A model generated the notes under the pieces. The model ran no database searches. It saw only the letters and a list, made by a program, of their open reading frames with translations, and was not told where the DNA came from. From the IMG/VR virus record IMGVR_UViG_3300035183_001353, positions 1 to 41,260 of that record: 41,260 nt of DNA. One strand, written 5' to 3'. This DNA is from a virus. How positions within the stretch are numbered: position 1 is the stretch's first letter; the number at the start of each line of letters is the position of its first letter. This document shows positions 14,936-23,395 of this stretch, one piece after another. Both the position numbers and the translations under genes were made by a program.

Positions 14936-15310
14936 TCACCGTGCGGCCTCCTCTGCGACGTGGGCCAACGTGGGCGGAACGGCGGCGGCGTCCGGGGCCA
15001 GATACCGGACCGGCTTGCGGAGTTCCTCCGCGATCCGGATTTCCGCCGCCACGCCGACCGATTCCCGCCAGCCGTCGAGCATCAGCACAACCACTTCGTC
15101 GCACCGCACCAGGTGGTCCCGGTCGAACCGCTCCCAGAAGGACCAATCGGTCGGCAGCCCGTGGTGAACCAGCGGATGCCCATGTACGATGGGCGAAAAG
15201 ACGACGTGGCCGGCCGCGATCAGCCGGGCTGTCGCATGGCACGCCGCGCGAAACCGCACTTCGCGCACGACGGGTTCGGGATGCGAATAGGGGCTGGCGA
15301 GGTAGATCAT
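14936..15310 (-). CDS. DUF1937 protein (nucleoside 2-deoxyribosyltransferase-like fold)
   Basis: This 124-residue protein starts MIYLASPYSHPEPVV, the typical opening of DUF1937. It continues with FRAACHATARLIAAGHVVFSPI, HGLPTDWSFWERFD, CDEVVVLMLDGWRES and GVAAEIRIAEELRKPV, the Rossmann-like order of the nucleoside deoxyribosyltransferase fold. The motif 'DGWxxSxGxxxE' contains the expected acidic residue (Glu near 89). The family is widespread in phages and may act in nucleotide metabolism or ADP-ribose sensing; the substrate is unknown. A CGGAG site precedes the ATG. The neighbouring gene starts only 24 bp away in the opposite direction, so the promoters overlap. Confidence 0.8.
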   Translation of the reverse strand: MIYLASPYSHPEPVVREVRFRAACHATARLIAAGHVVFSPIVHGHPLVHHGLPTDWSFWERFDRDHLVRCDEVVVLMLDGWRESVGVAAEIRIAEELRKPVRYLAPDAAAVPPTLAHVAEEAAR

Positions 15311-15334
15311 CCGTAATCTCCGCGTTCAAACATC

Positions 15335-16003
15335 ATGTCGTTGTCGCTGGCCAAAACCTGGGTGAGTGCGACGGTTGGTCAACCCGCCGCGCAGGCCGAC
15401 GCCCTGCGTCTGCTGGACCAGGCCGCCGACGAAGGTGTCGAAGCCACGCTGATCGTCGGCCCGCGTTTGACCGCCAACGGTAAATGCTATCTGGGCCGCT
15501 GGGATGGCCGGGAACTCGTGGTCCTCGAACTGACACGGGGCGCACTGCGTGAATGGAACTTCAATCCACAATCGCTGTTTCAGGAGCTGCACACGCCGGG
15601 AACGGCGATGCACAATCTGACCGCCGAGCCGCTGGTAGGGCTGGCGGATGTTCAATTCGACACATCCGACTACGACGGCTGGACGCCACTGTCGGGAAAG
15701 ATCGGATTCGAGATCGACGGACCACCCCATCGGGCGATCGAGAACGCCGCCCTGCAGGCCAAGTATTTCCGCCCCGATTTGCGACGCGCCGTCACGGCCA
15801 TGTGGTATGCCAACGTTCCGGTTCGTCCGCCCGGCGGCGAATTGACGTTCCAGTTTCCGCCGCTGTTCTCCGACAAGAATCCCTCCCACGCGCGCGGGCC
15901 GTTGGTCGTCTTCGTGCAGATGTTCATGGCCGAAGACTGGGTACGCCGGTCCGGCTGCCGGAAAGTCAGCAACGTGACCGCCGCAATCATCACGCTTCGC
16001 TGA
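15335..16003 (+). CDS. Hypothetical protein, 222 aa
   Basis: I do not recognise this protein. It starts MSLSLAKTWVSATVG and is mixed alpha/beta with many short beta segments (GKCYLGRWDGRELVVLELT, DYDGWTPLSGKIGFEI, GPLVVFVQMFMAEDWVRR). It has no signal peptide or membrane helix. The ATG at 15335 has no ribosome site, and a stop codon lies seven codons upstream in frame, so it may be read from a short or leaderless transcript starting inside the divergent DUF1937 gene. Codon use looks like the neighbours. It is an orphan plus-strand gene next to a toxin-antitoxin pair and may be an accessory gene. Confidence 0.55.
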   Translation: MSLSLAKTWVSATVGQPAAQADALRLLDQAADEGVEATLIVGPRLTANGKCYLGRWDGRELVVLELTRGALREWNFNPQSLFQELHTPGTAMHNLTAEPLVGLADVQFDTSDYDGWTPLSGKIGFEIDGPPHRAIENAALQAKYFRPDLRRAVTAMWYANVPVRPPGGELTFQFPPLFSDKNPSHARGPLVVFVQMFMAEDWVRRSGCRKVSNVTAAIITLR

Positions 16004-16051
16004 CGAACAGCCCGTGAGCCGCAACCCCCTCTTGTTCGCGGGCCAATCGTG

Positions 16052-16070
16052 GTATACACTGCGTGTATAC
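16052..16070 (+). promoter_or_regulatory. Perfect 19-bp palindromic operator before the AbrB/Doc pair
   Basis: GTATACAC-TGC-GTGTATAC has two exact 8-bp arms and a 3-bp centre. It ends 17 bp before the antitoxin ATG, between the promoter region and the ribosome site GAGGAGG. It fits autorepression by the AbrB-fold antitoxin or by the antitoxin-toxin complex. Confidence 0.75.
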
Positions 16071-16087
16071 GAGGAGGATGTGCGGGA

Positions 16088-16315
16088 ATGAACAAGACGC
16101 TGATCAAACATGGCAATAGCCTGGCGCTGGTGATCGACAAGCCGATTCTGGAGCTGCTGCAGATCACCGCCGACACGCCGCTGGAACTGACTACCAACGG
16201 CGACGCGATCCTGATCCGGCCGATCCGGGACAAGCGTCGGCAGCGTCAGCTCAAGGCCTCGCTGGACAAGATCAACGAGAAGTTCGGCGACGATCTCGAG
16301 CGCCTGGCGCAATAG
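16088..16315 (+). CDS. AbrB/SpoVT-fold antitoxin
   Basis: This 75-residue protein starts MNKTLIKHGNSLALVI at the ATG 16088-16090; the in-frame extension upstream crosses the palindromic operator and is rejected. The sequence KHGNSLALVIDKPILELLQI matches the AbrB/MazE swapped-hairpin domain (about 5-45), followed by TPLELTTNGDAILIRPI and a charged C-terminal helix that would wrap the toxin. Its stop (TAG) is followed directly by the toxin ATG, so the two are translationally coupled. The palindrome upstream suggests autoregulation. An AbrB-type partner is one of the known antitoxin types of Doc toxins. Confidence 0.85.
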   Translation: MNKTLIKHGNSLALVIDKPILELLQITADTPLELTTNGDAILIRPIRDKRRQRQLKASLDKINEKFGDDLERLAQ

Positions 16316-16708
16316 ATGGACGACATCGACTTTCTGTCGCTGGACGACATCCTGTTCGCGCACTTGGACCAGATCCAGCGGTACGGGGGCGACCCAGGAG
16401 TGCGCGATCCGGGCCTGCTGGAGTCGGCGATCGCGCAGCCGCAGGCGACATTCAGTGGCCAGCGGCTGCATGCCTTCCCGTTCGAGATGGCCGCCGCTTA
16501 CCTGTTTCACCTCGTGCAGAATCATCCGTTCGTTGACGGCAACAAGCGGACCGGAGCCGTGGCCGCGCTGTTGTTCCTGGACCTGAACGGCGTCGAGATT
16601 ACCGCGCCGCGGGGCGCGCTGTACGACCTCACGATGGCCGTCGCGAACGGTAAAGCCGGCAAGCCGGAAATCGCGGAGTTCTTTCGCGCTCATGCTGCCG
16701 GCTCCTGA
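16316..16708 (+). CDS. doc: Doc-type Fic toxin
   Basis: This 130-residue protein has the Fic/Doc motif HPFVDGNKR at 70-78 (His70, Asp74, Asn76, Arg78), followed by TGAVAALLFLDLNG. Length and motif match Doc of phage P1, a kinase that phosphorylates EF-Tu and stops translation. The Asp in the motif (HxFxDGNKR) favours the Doc kinase type over AMP-transferring Fic. The N-terminal FLSLDDILFAHLDQIQRYGG, followed by DPGLLESAI, is typical for Doc. The pair could act as prophage maintenance or as abortive defence. The 3' end overlaps that of the convergent methyltransferase gene by 19 bp. Confidence 0.9.
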   Translation: MDDIDFLSLDDILFAHLDQIQRYGGDPGVRDPGLLESAIAQPQATFSGQRLHAFPFEMAAAYLFHLVQNHPFVDGNKRTGAVAALLFLDLNGVEITAPRGALYDLTMAVANGKAGKPEIAEFFRAHAAGS

Positions 16709-18006
16709 GCGTGAGCGACGCGATCCGCTTTCTGCCCCGTGAACTTCTCGAACCTCTGCACGATCACGTCGCAATACAGCGGGTCGAGTTCCATGAGGAA
16801 CGCCTTGCGGCCGGTCTGCTCGGCGGCGATCAGCGTGCTGCCCGATCCGCCGAACAGATCGAGCACGTTCTCGCCGGCCCGCGATGAGTACTGCATCGCC
16901 CGCACGGCCAGCTCGACCGGCTTCTCGGTGAGATGCACCATCGACTGCGGGTTGACCTTCTTGACCGACCAGACGTCGGTCGCGTTGTTCGGCCCGAGGT
17001 AGACATGGGCGGCCCCTTCGCGCCAGCCGTAAAAGCACCACTCGTGATTGCCCATAAAATCTTTACGGGTCAAAACGGGATGCTCTTTCACCCAGATCAG
17101 CGCCTGAGAGAAGTACAGTTCGTGTTTTTTGAGGAACGGCGGGTAGTTCGCGCAGTTCGCATACCCGCCCCAGATGTAGAACCCGCGGCCCGGCACCAGC
17201 ACGCGGGCGATGTTGCCGAACCAGGCATCGAGCAGTGCGTCGAACTCCTGGTCGGTGACGAAGTCGTTCGCCAGCGGACGATCTTTGGCCCGCAGCTTCT
17301 TCCCGGTCGGTTTCGCCTTCTCCGGATGCCGTTCGACGTCGAGCTTCTGATGATGCGTCGTTCCCTGGAACGATGACAGGCCAGCGGCGATGGCGTTGTT
17401 GCTGCGCGGCTCGACCTTCACGTTGTACGGCGGATCGGTGTTAACCAGGTGAACCGCCTGGCCATTGAGCAGCCGATCCACGTCGGCCACTTTGCTGCTG
17501 TCGCCGCAGAGCAAGCGATGATCGCCGAGCAGCCACAGGTCGCCTTTCTGCGTGATGGCCGCATCGGGCGGGGCCGGCACGTCGTCGGGATCGCACTGGC
17601 CATCCTTCAGCGCCGGGTTCAGGATCTTCGCCAGTTCGTCCTGATCGAAGCCGAGCAGATCGAGATTGAAGTCGAGACCCTGCAGGTCCGCCAACTCGAT
17701 GGGAAGCATGTCGTAGTTCCATTCGGCGAGCGACGCCGTCTGGTTGTCAGCGATGCGATACGCCTTGATCTGCGCCGGCGTCAGGTCTTTGGCGACATGG
17801 ACCGGCACCTTCTCCAGCCCGAGCCGCTGCGCGGCCTTGTACCGGGTGTGCCCGCAGATGATGACGCCGTCGACATCGACGACGATCGGCTGGCGGAACC
17901 CGAACTCGCGGAGCGACGCCATCACGGCTTCGACCGCATCGTCGTTGATCCGGGGGTTTTGCTCGTAGGGACGAATGTCCGTGAGGCTGCGAAGTTCCAC
18001 TTTCAT
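16690..18006 (-). CDS. ParB-like nuclease domain fused to a DNA methyltransferase (N4/N6)
   Basis: This is a 438-residue protein. Residues 1-95 are a ParB N-terminal-like domain: DIRPYEQNPRIND, FRQPIVVDVDGVIICGHTRYKAAQRLGL with GHTR at 52-55, and the AYRIADNQTASLAEW end. Residues about 150-430 are a beta-class methyltransferase with catalytic DPPY at 191-194 and the S-adenosylmethionine motif DLFGGSG at 383-389 (order DPPY before FxGxG). It would methylate adenine N6 or cytosine N4; the target sequence is unknown. No partner nuclease is nearby, so it is an orphan methylase, common in phages for protection from restriction or timing. The start has a GGAGG site, and its 5' end overlaps the zinc-ribbon gene (ATGA). 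Confidence 0.9.
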   Translation of the reverse strand: MKVELRSLTDIRPYEQNPRINDDAVEAVMASLREFGFRQPIVVDVDGVIICGHTRYKAAQRLGLEKVPVHVAKDLTPAQIKAYRIADNQTASLAEWNYDMLPIELADLQGLDFNLDLLGFDQDELAKILNPALKDGQCDPDDVPAPPDAAITQKGDLWLLGDHRLLCGDSSKVADVDRLLNGQAVHLVNTDPPYNVKVEPRSNNAIAAGLSSFQGTTHHQKLDVERHPEKAKPTGKKLRAKDRPLANDFVTDQEFDALLDAWFGNIARVLVPGRGFYIWGGYANCANYPPFLKKHELYFSQALIWVKEHPVLTRKDFMGNHEWCFYGWREGAAHVYLGPNNATDVWSVKKVNPQSMVHLTEKPVELAVRAMQYSSRAGENVLDLFGGSGSTLIAAEQTGRKAFLMELDPLYCDVIVQRFEKFTGQKADRVAHAQEPAA

Positions 18007-18290
18007 GCTTTGATCCTCCCTGCGGCGTTCAGCCGGCGTCCCAACTCCTCGATCTCACGTTCTTCGCGTACAAACGCGACCGTGTGCAGGAACCGGGAAT
18101 ACTCTTCCAGTTCGTACAGTTCTTCGTCCGTCAGCTTGTAGCTGGGCATCGACAGCTTCCGCTGCAAGTCCGAGCAGCGATCGCAGGTGGAGCCGACGTC
18201 GCCGATCTCCAGGGGCGACTGGCAGTACCTGCAGTTGTCCCGGCTGTCATCGAGCCGCTGCCATTCGGGGGGAATGGGCTTCGTGGTCAT
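18003..18290 (-). CDS. Zinc-ribbon small protein
   Basis: This 95-residue protein starts MTTKPIPPEWQRLDD with a GGAG ribosome site. CRYCQSP at 20-26 and CDRCSDLQ at 36-43 form a zinc ribbon with CxxC pairs 13 residues apart. The C-terminus is a charged helix (DEELYELEEYSRFLHTV, FVREEREIEELGRRLN). Its stop overlaps the start of the methyltransferase gene, so it may be a cofactor of it or simply part of the same transcript. No family name is certain. Confidence 0.65.
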   Translation of the reverse strand: MTTKPIPPEWQRLDDSRDNCRYCQSPLEIGDVGSTCDRCSDLQRKLSMPSYKLTDEELYELEEYSRFLHTVAFVREEREIEELGRRLNAAGRIKA

Positions 18291-18306
18291 GAGCGCCTCC
18301 TGCGCA

Positions 18307-18471
18307 TCAGCGGAATGGGTTGTAAGAGAACAGCAGGCAGACGATCACCAGGAACCACAGCAGGTTCCAGAAGAACGTCTCCACCGCGCGGGCCGTGGGC
18401 CATACGACCTCCTTCCAGAACTGGGTCCGCTCATCGGTTCGCGTCGCCTGGCGATCTTGGGATTCCGACAT
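18307..18471 (-). CDS. Small single-helix membrane protein
   Basis: This 54-residue protein starts MSESQDRQATRTDE at the ATG 18469-18471, with a GGAG site 7 nt upstream. A longer frame exists but this is the best start. A charged N-terminus precedes one transmembrane helix, about 30-50 (ETFFWNLLWFLVIVCLLF). It has too few features to name. It could be a pinholin-like or regulatory membrane peptide. The gene is followed 16 bp later by the zinc-ribbon gene. Confidence 0.5.
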   Translation of the reverse strand: MSESQDRQATRTDERTQFWKEVVWPTARAVETFFWNLLWFLVIVCLLFSYNPFR

Positions 18472-18875
18472 GGGATGACTCCGGTTTTGGGGTTCGGACA
18501 CGCAAAACAAACTCTGCTCACAATGGCGATGGTTCCCACGTGCCTCTCCTTGCCCAGATTGCCGGGAAGGAACCAGGCGGCCGGGGGCTTATTGCCTTAT
18601 TGCGCTTTTTGCAGGGGGGGCTCGCGCCCGCGCTCTCTCCCGCGCGCGTGCGCACTCCTGAGTGGTGAGAGGGGGGGTGTAATAACAACAATAAGTCCCT
18701 TGCGAGACGGGGGTGCAAAAACAACAAGAAGGTGCGTGTGCGGTCGTACTCATAGTCTCGCTTGGACTTCCGCCGCTTGCGGCGACAGGCTCGCGGGGCT
18801 TATTGCGCCTGCAAGAACCGTCGGTTTGGCGATGGCGTTGCTGGTCGTGGTGCGTCATGGGGACTTCTCTGCGAA
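18472..18875. other. 404-bp gene-free spacer with repeats; candidate replication origin
   Basis: No ORF here fits the neighbours. The spacer lies downstream of the primase-polymerase gene. It holds GGGGCTTATTGC twice (18584-18595 and 18795-18806), CTTATTGCGC twice (18596-18605 and 18799-18808), and an inverted copy of the core at 18688-18697. It also holds two runs of seven G, an alternating purine/pyrimidine tract of CG and TG steps at about 18640-18653, and an AT-rich patch (TGTAATAACAACAATAAG). Repeats, AT patch and position beside replication genes are what an iteron origin looks like; this is inference. Confidence 0.35.
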
Positions 18876-20975
18876 TCAAGAAGGGGTTGTTGCCGTGCCG
18901 CTGGGGACCAGCCGATACACTTCGCCGGGCCGGCCGCCCGTCTGGTGCGTGCCGAACTCGATCAGCCGCTGGGCGACGAGCGTGTCGCGGACCTCTTCAT
19001 GCTCCTTCCGCGACCACGGGAGCTTGCGGTTGATCGTCCAGAACGGCATCCAGCGGTCACCGTGCTGGGCCTGCCACTTCGTGAGCACGTCGAGCAGCCG
19101 TTTCCGCTTGGCATCGAAGTCGCTTTCGCTGGCATGGCTGCCGGCCATGAACAGCATCCGCCGCGTCTGGTGCTCGACGAATTCGCAGGCCCACACGGCG
19201 GCGTCCCGGCCAATAAGCAGCGCGAGGTGGTTGGCGCTGCAGGCGTGGATCAGCGACAGCCGCCGCGCCTTCTCATAGGCGCGGGCCCAGATCGCCATCG
19301 CGACCGCGTCGCCCCGATCCTCGGCGCGGGAATACTCGGCATCGGCATATTCGCGGAACGCCCGCAAGACGCCGAGCGCCTCATCGTCGGCGTGGACCAA
19401 CTGCGGCACGGGATGCCAGGCGCTGAGGTTGCCCGCTGCGCCCGGCTGAAAGTTCGCCCACCAGCGGGCCGTCTCCAGGATCGGGTCCGGGATCGGTCCC
19501 ACCGTCGCTTCCCGTCCCTGGCCGCGCTTCTGCGACTCCAGGATCAGCATCCGCGCCAGAAACCCGTTGGTCATCAGCCGCGGCGAGATCGCCTCATAGA
19601 AGTGCTTGGGGACCGCCGTGCCGAAGATGCACAAACACGGCTGATCGATGACAGTTCGCTCCTTCCCCGCCTTGGCCCGCATGACGTAGACGCTGCTGGC
19701 GCTCGAATACATCTGCAGCAGGATGCTGACAACCTGCTCGTGCCGGGCGTCCTTGGCCTGCGTGACCTTGAGCAGCAGCCCATCCAGTTCGTCCACCTGG
19801 AACAGCGCCGACGGCTGCACGAACAGCCGGTCCTCGATCCCTTCACCGCTGGCGAACGAGTTCCCCAGGCACTCGGCCAGGTCGACCTCGAGCAGGATGC
19901 GCTGGTTGACCTTCCGCGGGTAATCCTTCCCCGCGCCGGAGTTCGCCAGCCCCAGAACGTACAGGTTCGTGCGGTTGTCGGCGGCGTCGCGGACCTTTCG
20001 GCCGGCCAACAATGCCTGCAACGACAGCGCGCCGCAGAACGCCAGCACCGGTTCGGGATAGGGAGCGGTCGCCAGCGTGTAGTCGATGACGGCGTCGATG
20101 AAGCCCGGCACGCGCAGGAGGCGCTCGGGGATCGGACCGGGGTCGTCGACGCCGGCCGCTTCATCGCCGCCGGTGTCGGCGTACATTTGCGCCCAGTGGT
20201 TTTCCGTCAGGGCGACGGCGATCTGGTCCGGCTCGTAGCGCGCGATGCTGGCGGCGATCTGTTCCACCTCGCGCGGGGCCAGCGGCGGGACGCAGCGGTC
20301 GGCATTGGCGCGAAGCAGCGCGGCCGTGATTTCGGGCTGGGACATCCCCACCCGGCGCATCGTCCCGCCCAGGCGGGCCAACGTGGCGTTCCGTTGCCCG
20401 CTGGGGATCTTATTCGCCCCTCCCGCGTCCGCCGCCACGTGGGCCAACGTGGACGAACCGGTGGCCAACCCGTCGAGTTGGGCGACGAGCCAACCGGGCG
20501 GTTCCGGGAGGCGGTCCAGGGAGATGTCGAGTTCCAGGCCCGGCACCCAACGGTATTCGCCGTCGGGTCGGCGCGACGGAGGGACGACGATGTAGCCGCC
20601 GTCGGCGCGGGTGTCCACGTGCTGGGCCAACATACTTTGCGTGCAACGCCACGCCTTGCCCGCCGGTTGGCGAAACACGCGGTGACTGCCACCCCCCGGC
20701 GTCGTGGCCATCGGCGAGATCGCCAGCTCGAGGCCGCGCTCTGCGCCCGGCCAGGGGTTGGACGCGCCGTCGACATCGATTACCACCAGCCCCGCTGTCG
20801 GCAGGCCGATGTTGGCGTTGGGATGCTCGGTCCACCAATGTTCGATCTGCTCCGGGTCGACGCTGGCGTTGTGGAAGCCATGCTCGGTGATCGGCCGGCT
20901 GTCCCCCGGCGCGCACGGAAACACCGGATAGCCCAGTTCGGCATAGCGCAGCGCGGCGACGAGGAGGTCGCTCAA
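18876..20975 (-). CDS. Primase-polymerase with PriCT and helicase-like (DUF3987) domains
   Basis: This is a 699-residue protein. Residues about 1-165 form a bifunctional primase/polymerase (Prim-Pol) domain with the metal motif VIDVDG (Asp67, Asp69), the nucleotide-contact SHRVF (His98) and the conserved DTRADGGYIVVPPS (about 121-134). The next about 90 residues resemble the primase C-terminal (PriCT) segment, including NATLARLGGTMRRVG. The rest (about 290-640) fits the DUF3987 helicase-like family, with a P-loop-like GLANSGAGKDY and LFQVDELDGLL. The protein would prime and perhaps unwind phage DNA. It overlaps the helicase gene by ATGA. The 3' end is followed by a repeat-rich gene-free spacer. 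Confidence 0.88.
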   Translation of the reverse strand: MSDLLVAALRYAELGYPVFPCAPGDSRPITEHGFHNASVDPEQIEHWWTEHPNANIGLPTAGLVVIDVDGASNPWPGAERGLELAISPMATTPGGGSHRVFRQPAGKAWRCTQSMLAQHVDTRADGGYIVVPPSRRPDGEYRWVPGLELDISLDRLPEPPGWLVAQLDGLATGSSTLAHVAADAGGANKIPSGQRNATLARLGGTMRRVGMSQPEITAALLRANADRCVPPLAPREVEQIAASIARYEPDQIAVALTENHWAQMYADTGGDEAAGVDDPGPIPERLLRVPGFIDAVIDYTLATAPYPEPVLAFCGALSLQALLAGRKVRDAADNRTNLYVLGLANSGAGKDYPRKVNQRILLEVDLAECLGNSFASGEGIEDRLFVQPSALFQVDELDGLLLKVTQAKDARHEQVVSILLQMYSSASSVYVMRAKAGKERTVIDQPCLCIFGTAVPKHFYEAISPRLMTNGFLARMLILESQKRGQGREATVGPIPDPILETARWWANFQPGAAGNLSAWHPVPQLVHADDEALGVLRAFREYADAEYSRAEDRGDAVAMAIWARAYEKARRLSLIHACSANHLALLIGRDAAVWACEFVEHQTRRMLFMAGSHASESDFDAKRKRLLDVLTKWQAQHGDRWMPFWTINRKLPWSRKEHEEVRDTLVAQRLIEFGTHQTGGRPGEVYRLVPSGTATTPS

Positions 20976-22627
20976 AACGGCACCTCCTCATCAGCGAATA
21001 CGTCTCCCGCAGGCACGGCCTCCGGCCGCGAGTCCAGGTCGTAGCCGATGATCCGGTCGAACCGCTCGCCCACCACACTGCGGACGGTGATCGCGTGCGT
21101 GGTGCACAGCGCCCCGGCCTCGGCCAGCTCGACAGCGCGCTCCGCCGTGTCGGGGACCGGATCAGGCGATCGGCGTTGCCACCAGCCCTCGGCCTTCTGA
21201 CGGGCGTAGCCGTCGTGCTCGACGCAGATGAATTCCGACTGCCAGTGGTGGAGGCCCAACCGGTAATCGACCCGCATTGACTTGGGGGCGTCGCGGGGCG
21301 CATCGCGCTTCGTATGGACCGAGTACGAGATATCCATCACCTCGTACTTCGTGTCGGTGACCTGGCCCGACAGAATGCCCGCCTCGGTCGCCTTCGCCTC
21401 GTGCTTCTGCCTCTCCGGCGGCGGGAACTCGTAGCCGCAGTCGGGACATCGCGCATAGCCCGCCGCGATGACCGACAGGCACTCGGGGCATTCCTTCGCT
21501 GGCGCGGTTCCGTTGCCGCCGGGCCGTTCCTGGATGCGGATCGCGTCCACGGGGCCGTGGCGGACGACGTTGCCGCCGAAGTCGAGCACCAGGCAGTTCG
21601 CTTTGCCGGGATGCAGCCGGAATCCGCGGCCCACCATCTGGTAATACAGGCCGGGCGACAGGGTCGGCCGCAAGAGAATGACGCAGTCGATGTGCGGGGC
21701 GTCGAACCCCGTGGTCAGCACGTTGACGTTGCACAGAAACCGCAGTTCGCCGCGGCGGAAGCGATTGAGCACGGCGTCGCGTTCGCGGGTCGGCGTCTCG
21801 CCGGTGACGAACCCGCACTCGATCCCGTGCCGCTCGCGCAGAGTCCGCACGATGTGCTCGCCGTGCTTGATGCCGCTGGCGAAGATCAGGACCGCCTTCC
21901 GATCGGCGGTGTAGCCGACCGCCTCGCCGCACGCCGCTTCGACCAGGCGGTCGTCATCCATCAGGTTCTCGACCTCATCGGCCACGAACTCGCCGGCGCG
22001 AACGTGCAGGCCGTTGAAGTCGGCCTTGTTGATGCCGGCCTTGCTGACCAGCGGCGACAGGTATCCCTGGACGATCAGTTCGCGGACGCCGACCTCGTAG
22101 CAGACCTGGTTCAGAAAATGGTCCGGGGTGCAGATCAGGCCCGACTTGAGCCGGTACGGCGTCGCCGTCAGGCCGATCACGCGGACGGCGGGATTCACGA
22201 CCCGCGCCTCGGCCAGGAACTGCTGGTACATGCCCTCGCCTTCCGGCGGGATCATGTGCGCCTCGTCGACGAGGATCAGATCGACGGGACCGAGTTCGCA
22301 GGCTCTTTTGTAAATGGATTGAATTCCCGCGACGATGACCGGCGCCTGCGTGTCGCGCCGCTTGAGGCCGGCGGAATAGATGCCAAACTTCACCTCGGGA
22401 CAGACCACCCGCAGCTTGTCGGCCGATTGTTCGAGCAGCTCTTTCACGTGCGCCACGATCAGCACGCGGCCGCCCCAGGCGACGACGGCGTCCCGGCAGA
22501 TCGTCGCCATCACGGGAGTCTTGCCCCCGCCGGTGGGGATCACGCAAACCGGGCTGTCATCCCGTTCCCGCAGGTGACGGTAGATGGCCTCGACGGCCTC
22601 CAGCTGATACGGTCGCAATGAGAACAT
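20972..22627 (-). CDS. DEAD/DEAH-box helicase with zinc ribbon (replication type)
   Basis: This 551-residue protein starts MFSLRPYQLEAVEA at the ATG 22625-22627; an in-frame extension upstream only translates the pentamer array. It has Walker A PTGGGKT at 31-37, DEAH at 121-124, SAT-like GLTATPYR, and motif VI QMVGRGFRLHPGK at about 325. A two-CxxC zinc ribbon (CPECLSV and CPDCGYEF, about 385-402) follows, and a C-terminal domain contains WWQRRSPDPVPDTAERAVE. Superfamily 2 helicases of this type support phage replication or replication-recombination. It is coupled by overlap to the primase-polymerase. Confidence 0.9.
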   Translation of the reverse strand: MFSLRPYQLEAVEAIYRHLRERDDSPVCVIPTGGGKTPVMATICRDAVVAWGGRVLIVAHVKELLEQSADKLRVVCPEVKFGIYSAGLKRRDTQAPVIVAGIQSIYKRACELGPVDLILVDEAHMIPPEGEGMYQQFLAEARVVNPAVRVIGLTATPYRLKSGLICTPDHFLNQVCYEVGVRELIVQGYLSPLVSKAGINKADFNGLHVRAGEFVADEVENLMDDDRLVEAACGEAVGYTADRKAVLIFASGIKHGEHIVRTLRERHGIECGFVTGETPTRERDAVLNRFRRGELRFLCNVNVLTTGFDAPHIDCVILLRPTLSPGLYYQMVGRGFRLHPGKANCLVLDFGGNVVRHGPVDAIRIQERPGGNGTAPAKECPECLSVIAAGYARCPDCGYEFPPPERQKHEAKATEAGILSGQVTDTKYEVMDISYSVHTKRDAPRDAPKSMRVDYRLGLHHWQSEFICVEHDGYARQKAEGWWQRRSPDPVPDTAERAVELAEAGALCTTHAITVRSVVGERFDRIIGYDLDSRPEAVPAGDVFADEEVPF

Positions 22628-22628
22628 C

Positions 22629-22744
22629 AAATCGCCTCGCCGTGCCGGACCATGCCACGCCACTCCCCACCGGAGCTTGCCTCACCTCACCACGCCTGGC
22701 CCAATCCCGCCGCGCCAGACCAAACTAGACCTCGCCTGGTCACG
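22629..22744 (-). repeat. Pentanucleotide-period intergenic array B (before helicase)
   Basis: On the minus strand the spacer reads as near-perfect GGNNN pentamers (GGCGT GGTGA GGTGA GGCAA; later GGCGT GGCAT GGTCC GGCAC). The period holds for about 110 nt and stops 4 nt before the helicase ATG. The last units (GGCGA GGCGA) may double as the ribosome site. This is the clearest of the five arrays. Confidence 0.8.
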
Positions 22745-22765
22745 TGCGACATCGCCGCCGCTTCT

Positions 22766-23350
22766 TCACGACAACGTGCCATCAGTCGCGCCTCCGGACT
22801 GGTCGTCCATGAGCTCTCCGTTGTGTCGCCGGCGGCCGCGCTGGGCGCGCAACTCTCGTTCGGTCACCGCCAGGCGGTCATTGATCCGCGCGCAGCGGGG
22901 GCAGATGCGATGCCCGGCGTGCGTCGAGTCGAACAGCGTCTGGCATTTCAGGCAGGCGCGCGGCCGGGCCTGGTCCCCCGGGTCGCACGGGGCGCGCTCC
23001 GTGGCCGGGAGGTTCGGATTCAGGATCACCCGGACCATCCCCTCCGGCAGCACGTCGCGCCGCCGGATGACGAGCACGTCGATCTGGCTGTCGTCGTGAT
23101 AGGCCCCGCCGTGCTGCAGCGCGTCGAGGAGGGCTTTCTGCAGGTTGTCGAGGTCGCGCCGGCGGCGGTCTGGAGGATGGACGTCGATCGCGATCTCCAG
23201 CGGGCCGTCGAGGGGCTGGACGCCGCGCGCCGCGAGGATCGCGCCGACCGCTTCACGGAAGGCCCGACCCCCGCGGCTGAGGAGCGTCCGTGCTCCGACG
23301 CGACGCCAGTAATGGTTGAGGGACGGCGGATAGGGGAGTTCGAATTCCAT
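22766..23350 (-). CDS. rusA: RusA-like Holliday junction resolvase with C-terminal zinc finger
   Basis: This is a 194-residue protein starting MEFELPYPPSLNHYWR at the ATG 23348-23350, the usual RusA opening. Another in-frame ATG (23396-23398) adds 16 residues and sits on the edge of a pentamer array, so the start is not settled. RusA catalytic acidic residues are in RRRDLDNLQKALLDALQ and HDDSQI. An added C-terminal zinc finger (CLKCQTLF and CPRCARIN) is unusual for RusA. RusA cleaves Holliday junctions to resolve recombination or replication intermediates. It lies in the recombination module, upstream of the helicase. Confidence 0.88.
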   Translation of the reverse strand: MEFELPYPPSLNHYWRRVGARTLLSRGGRAFREAVGAILAARGVQPLDGPLEIAIDVHPPDRRRRDLDNLQKALLDALQHGGAYHDDSQIDVLVIRRRDVLPEGMVRVILNPNLPATERAPCDPGDQARPRACLKCQTLFDSTHAGHRICPRCARINDRLAVTERELRAQRGRRRHNGELMDDQSGGATDGTLS

Positions 23351-23395
23351 AGTCCACAAGAACCCCGCGTTGCTCCGACTGACCGCACGAGACGT

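Noticed and set aside
14958-20452. 16-bp identical ACGTGGGCCAACGTGG at 14958-14973 and 20437-20452, a possible shared protein-binding site.
   Set aside because: Both copies lie in coding sequence for similar peptides (TLAHVA) and a partial third occurs at another Leu-Ala codon run, so shared codon choice explains it.
22628-22663. An upstream start for the DEAH helicase (MAWHGPARRGDL).
   Set aside because: The added codons are the pentamer array read in frame; the ATG at 22625-22627 gives the normal helicase N-terminus.
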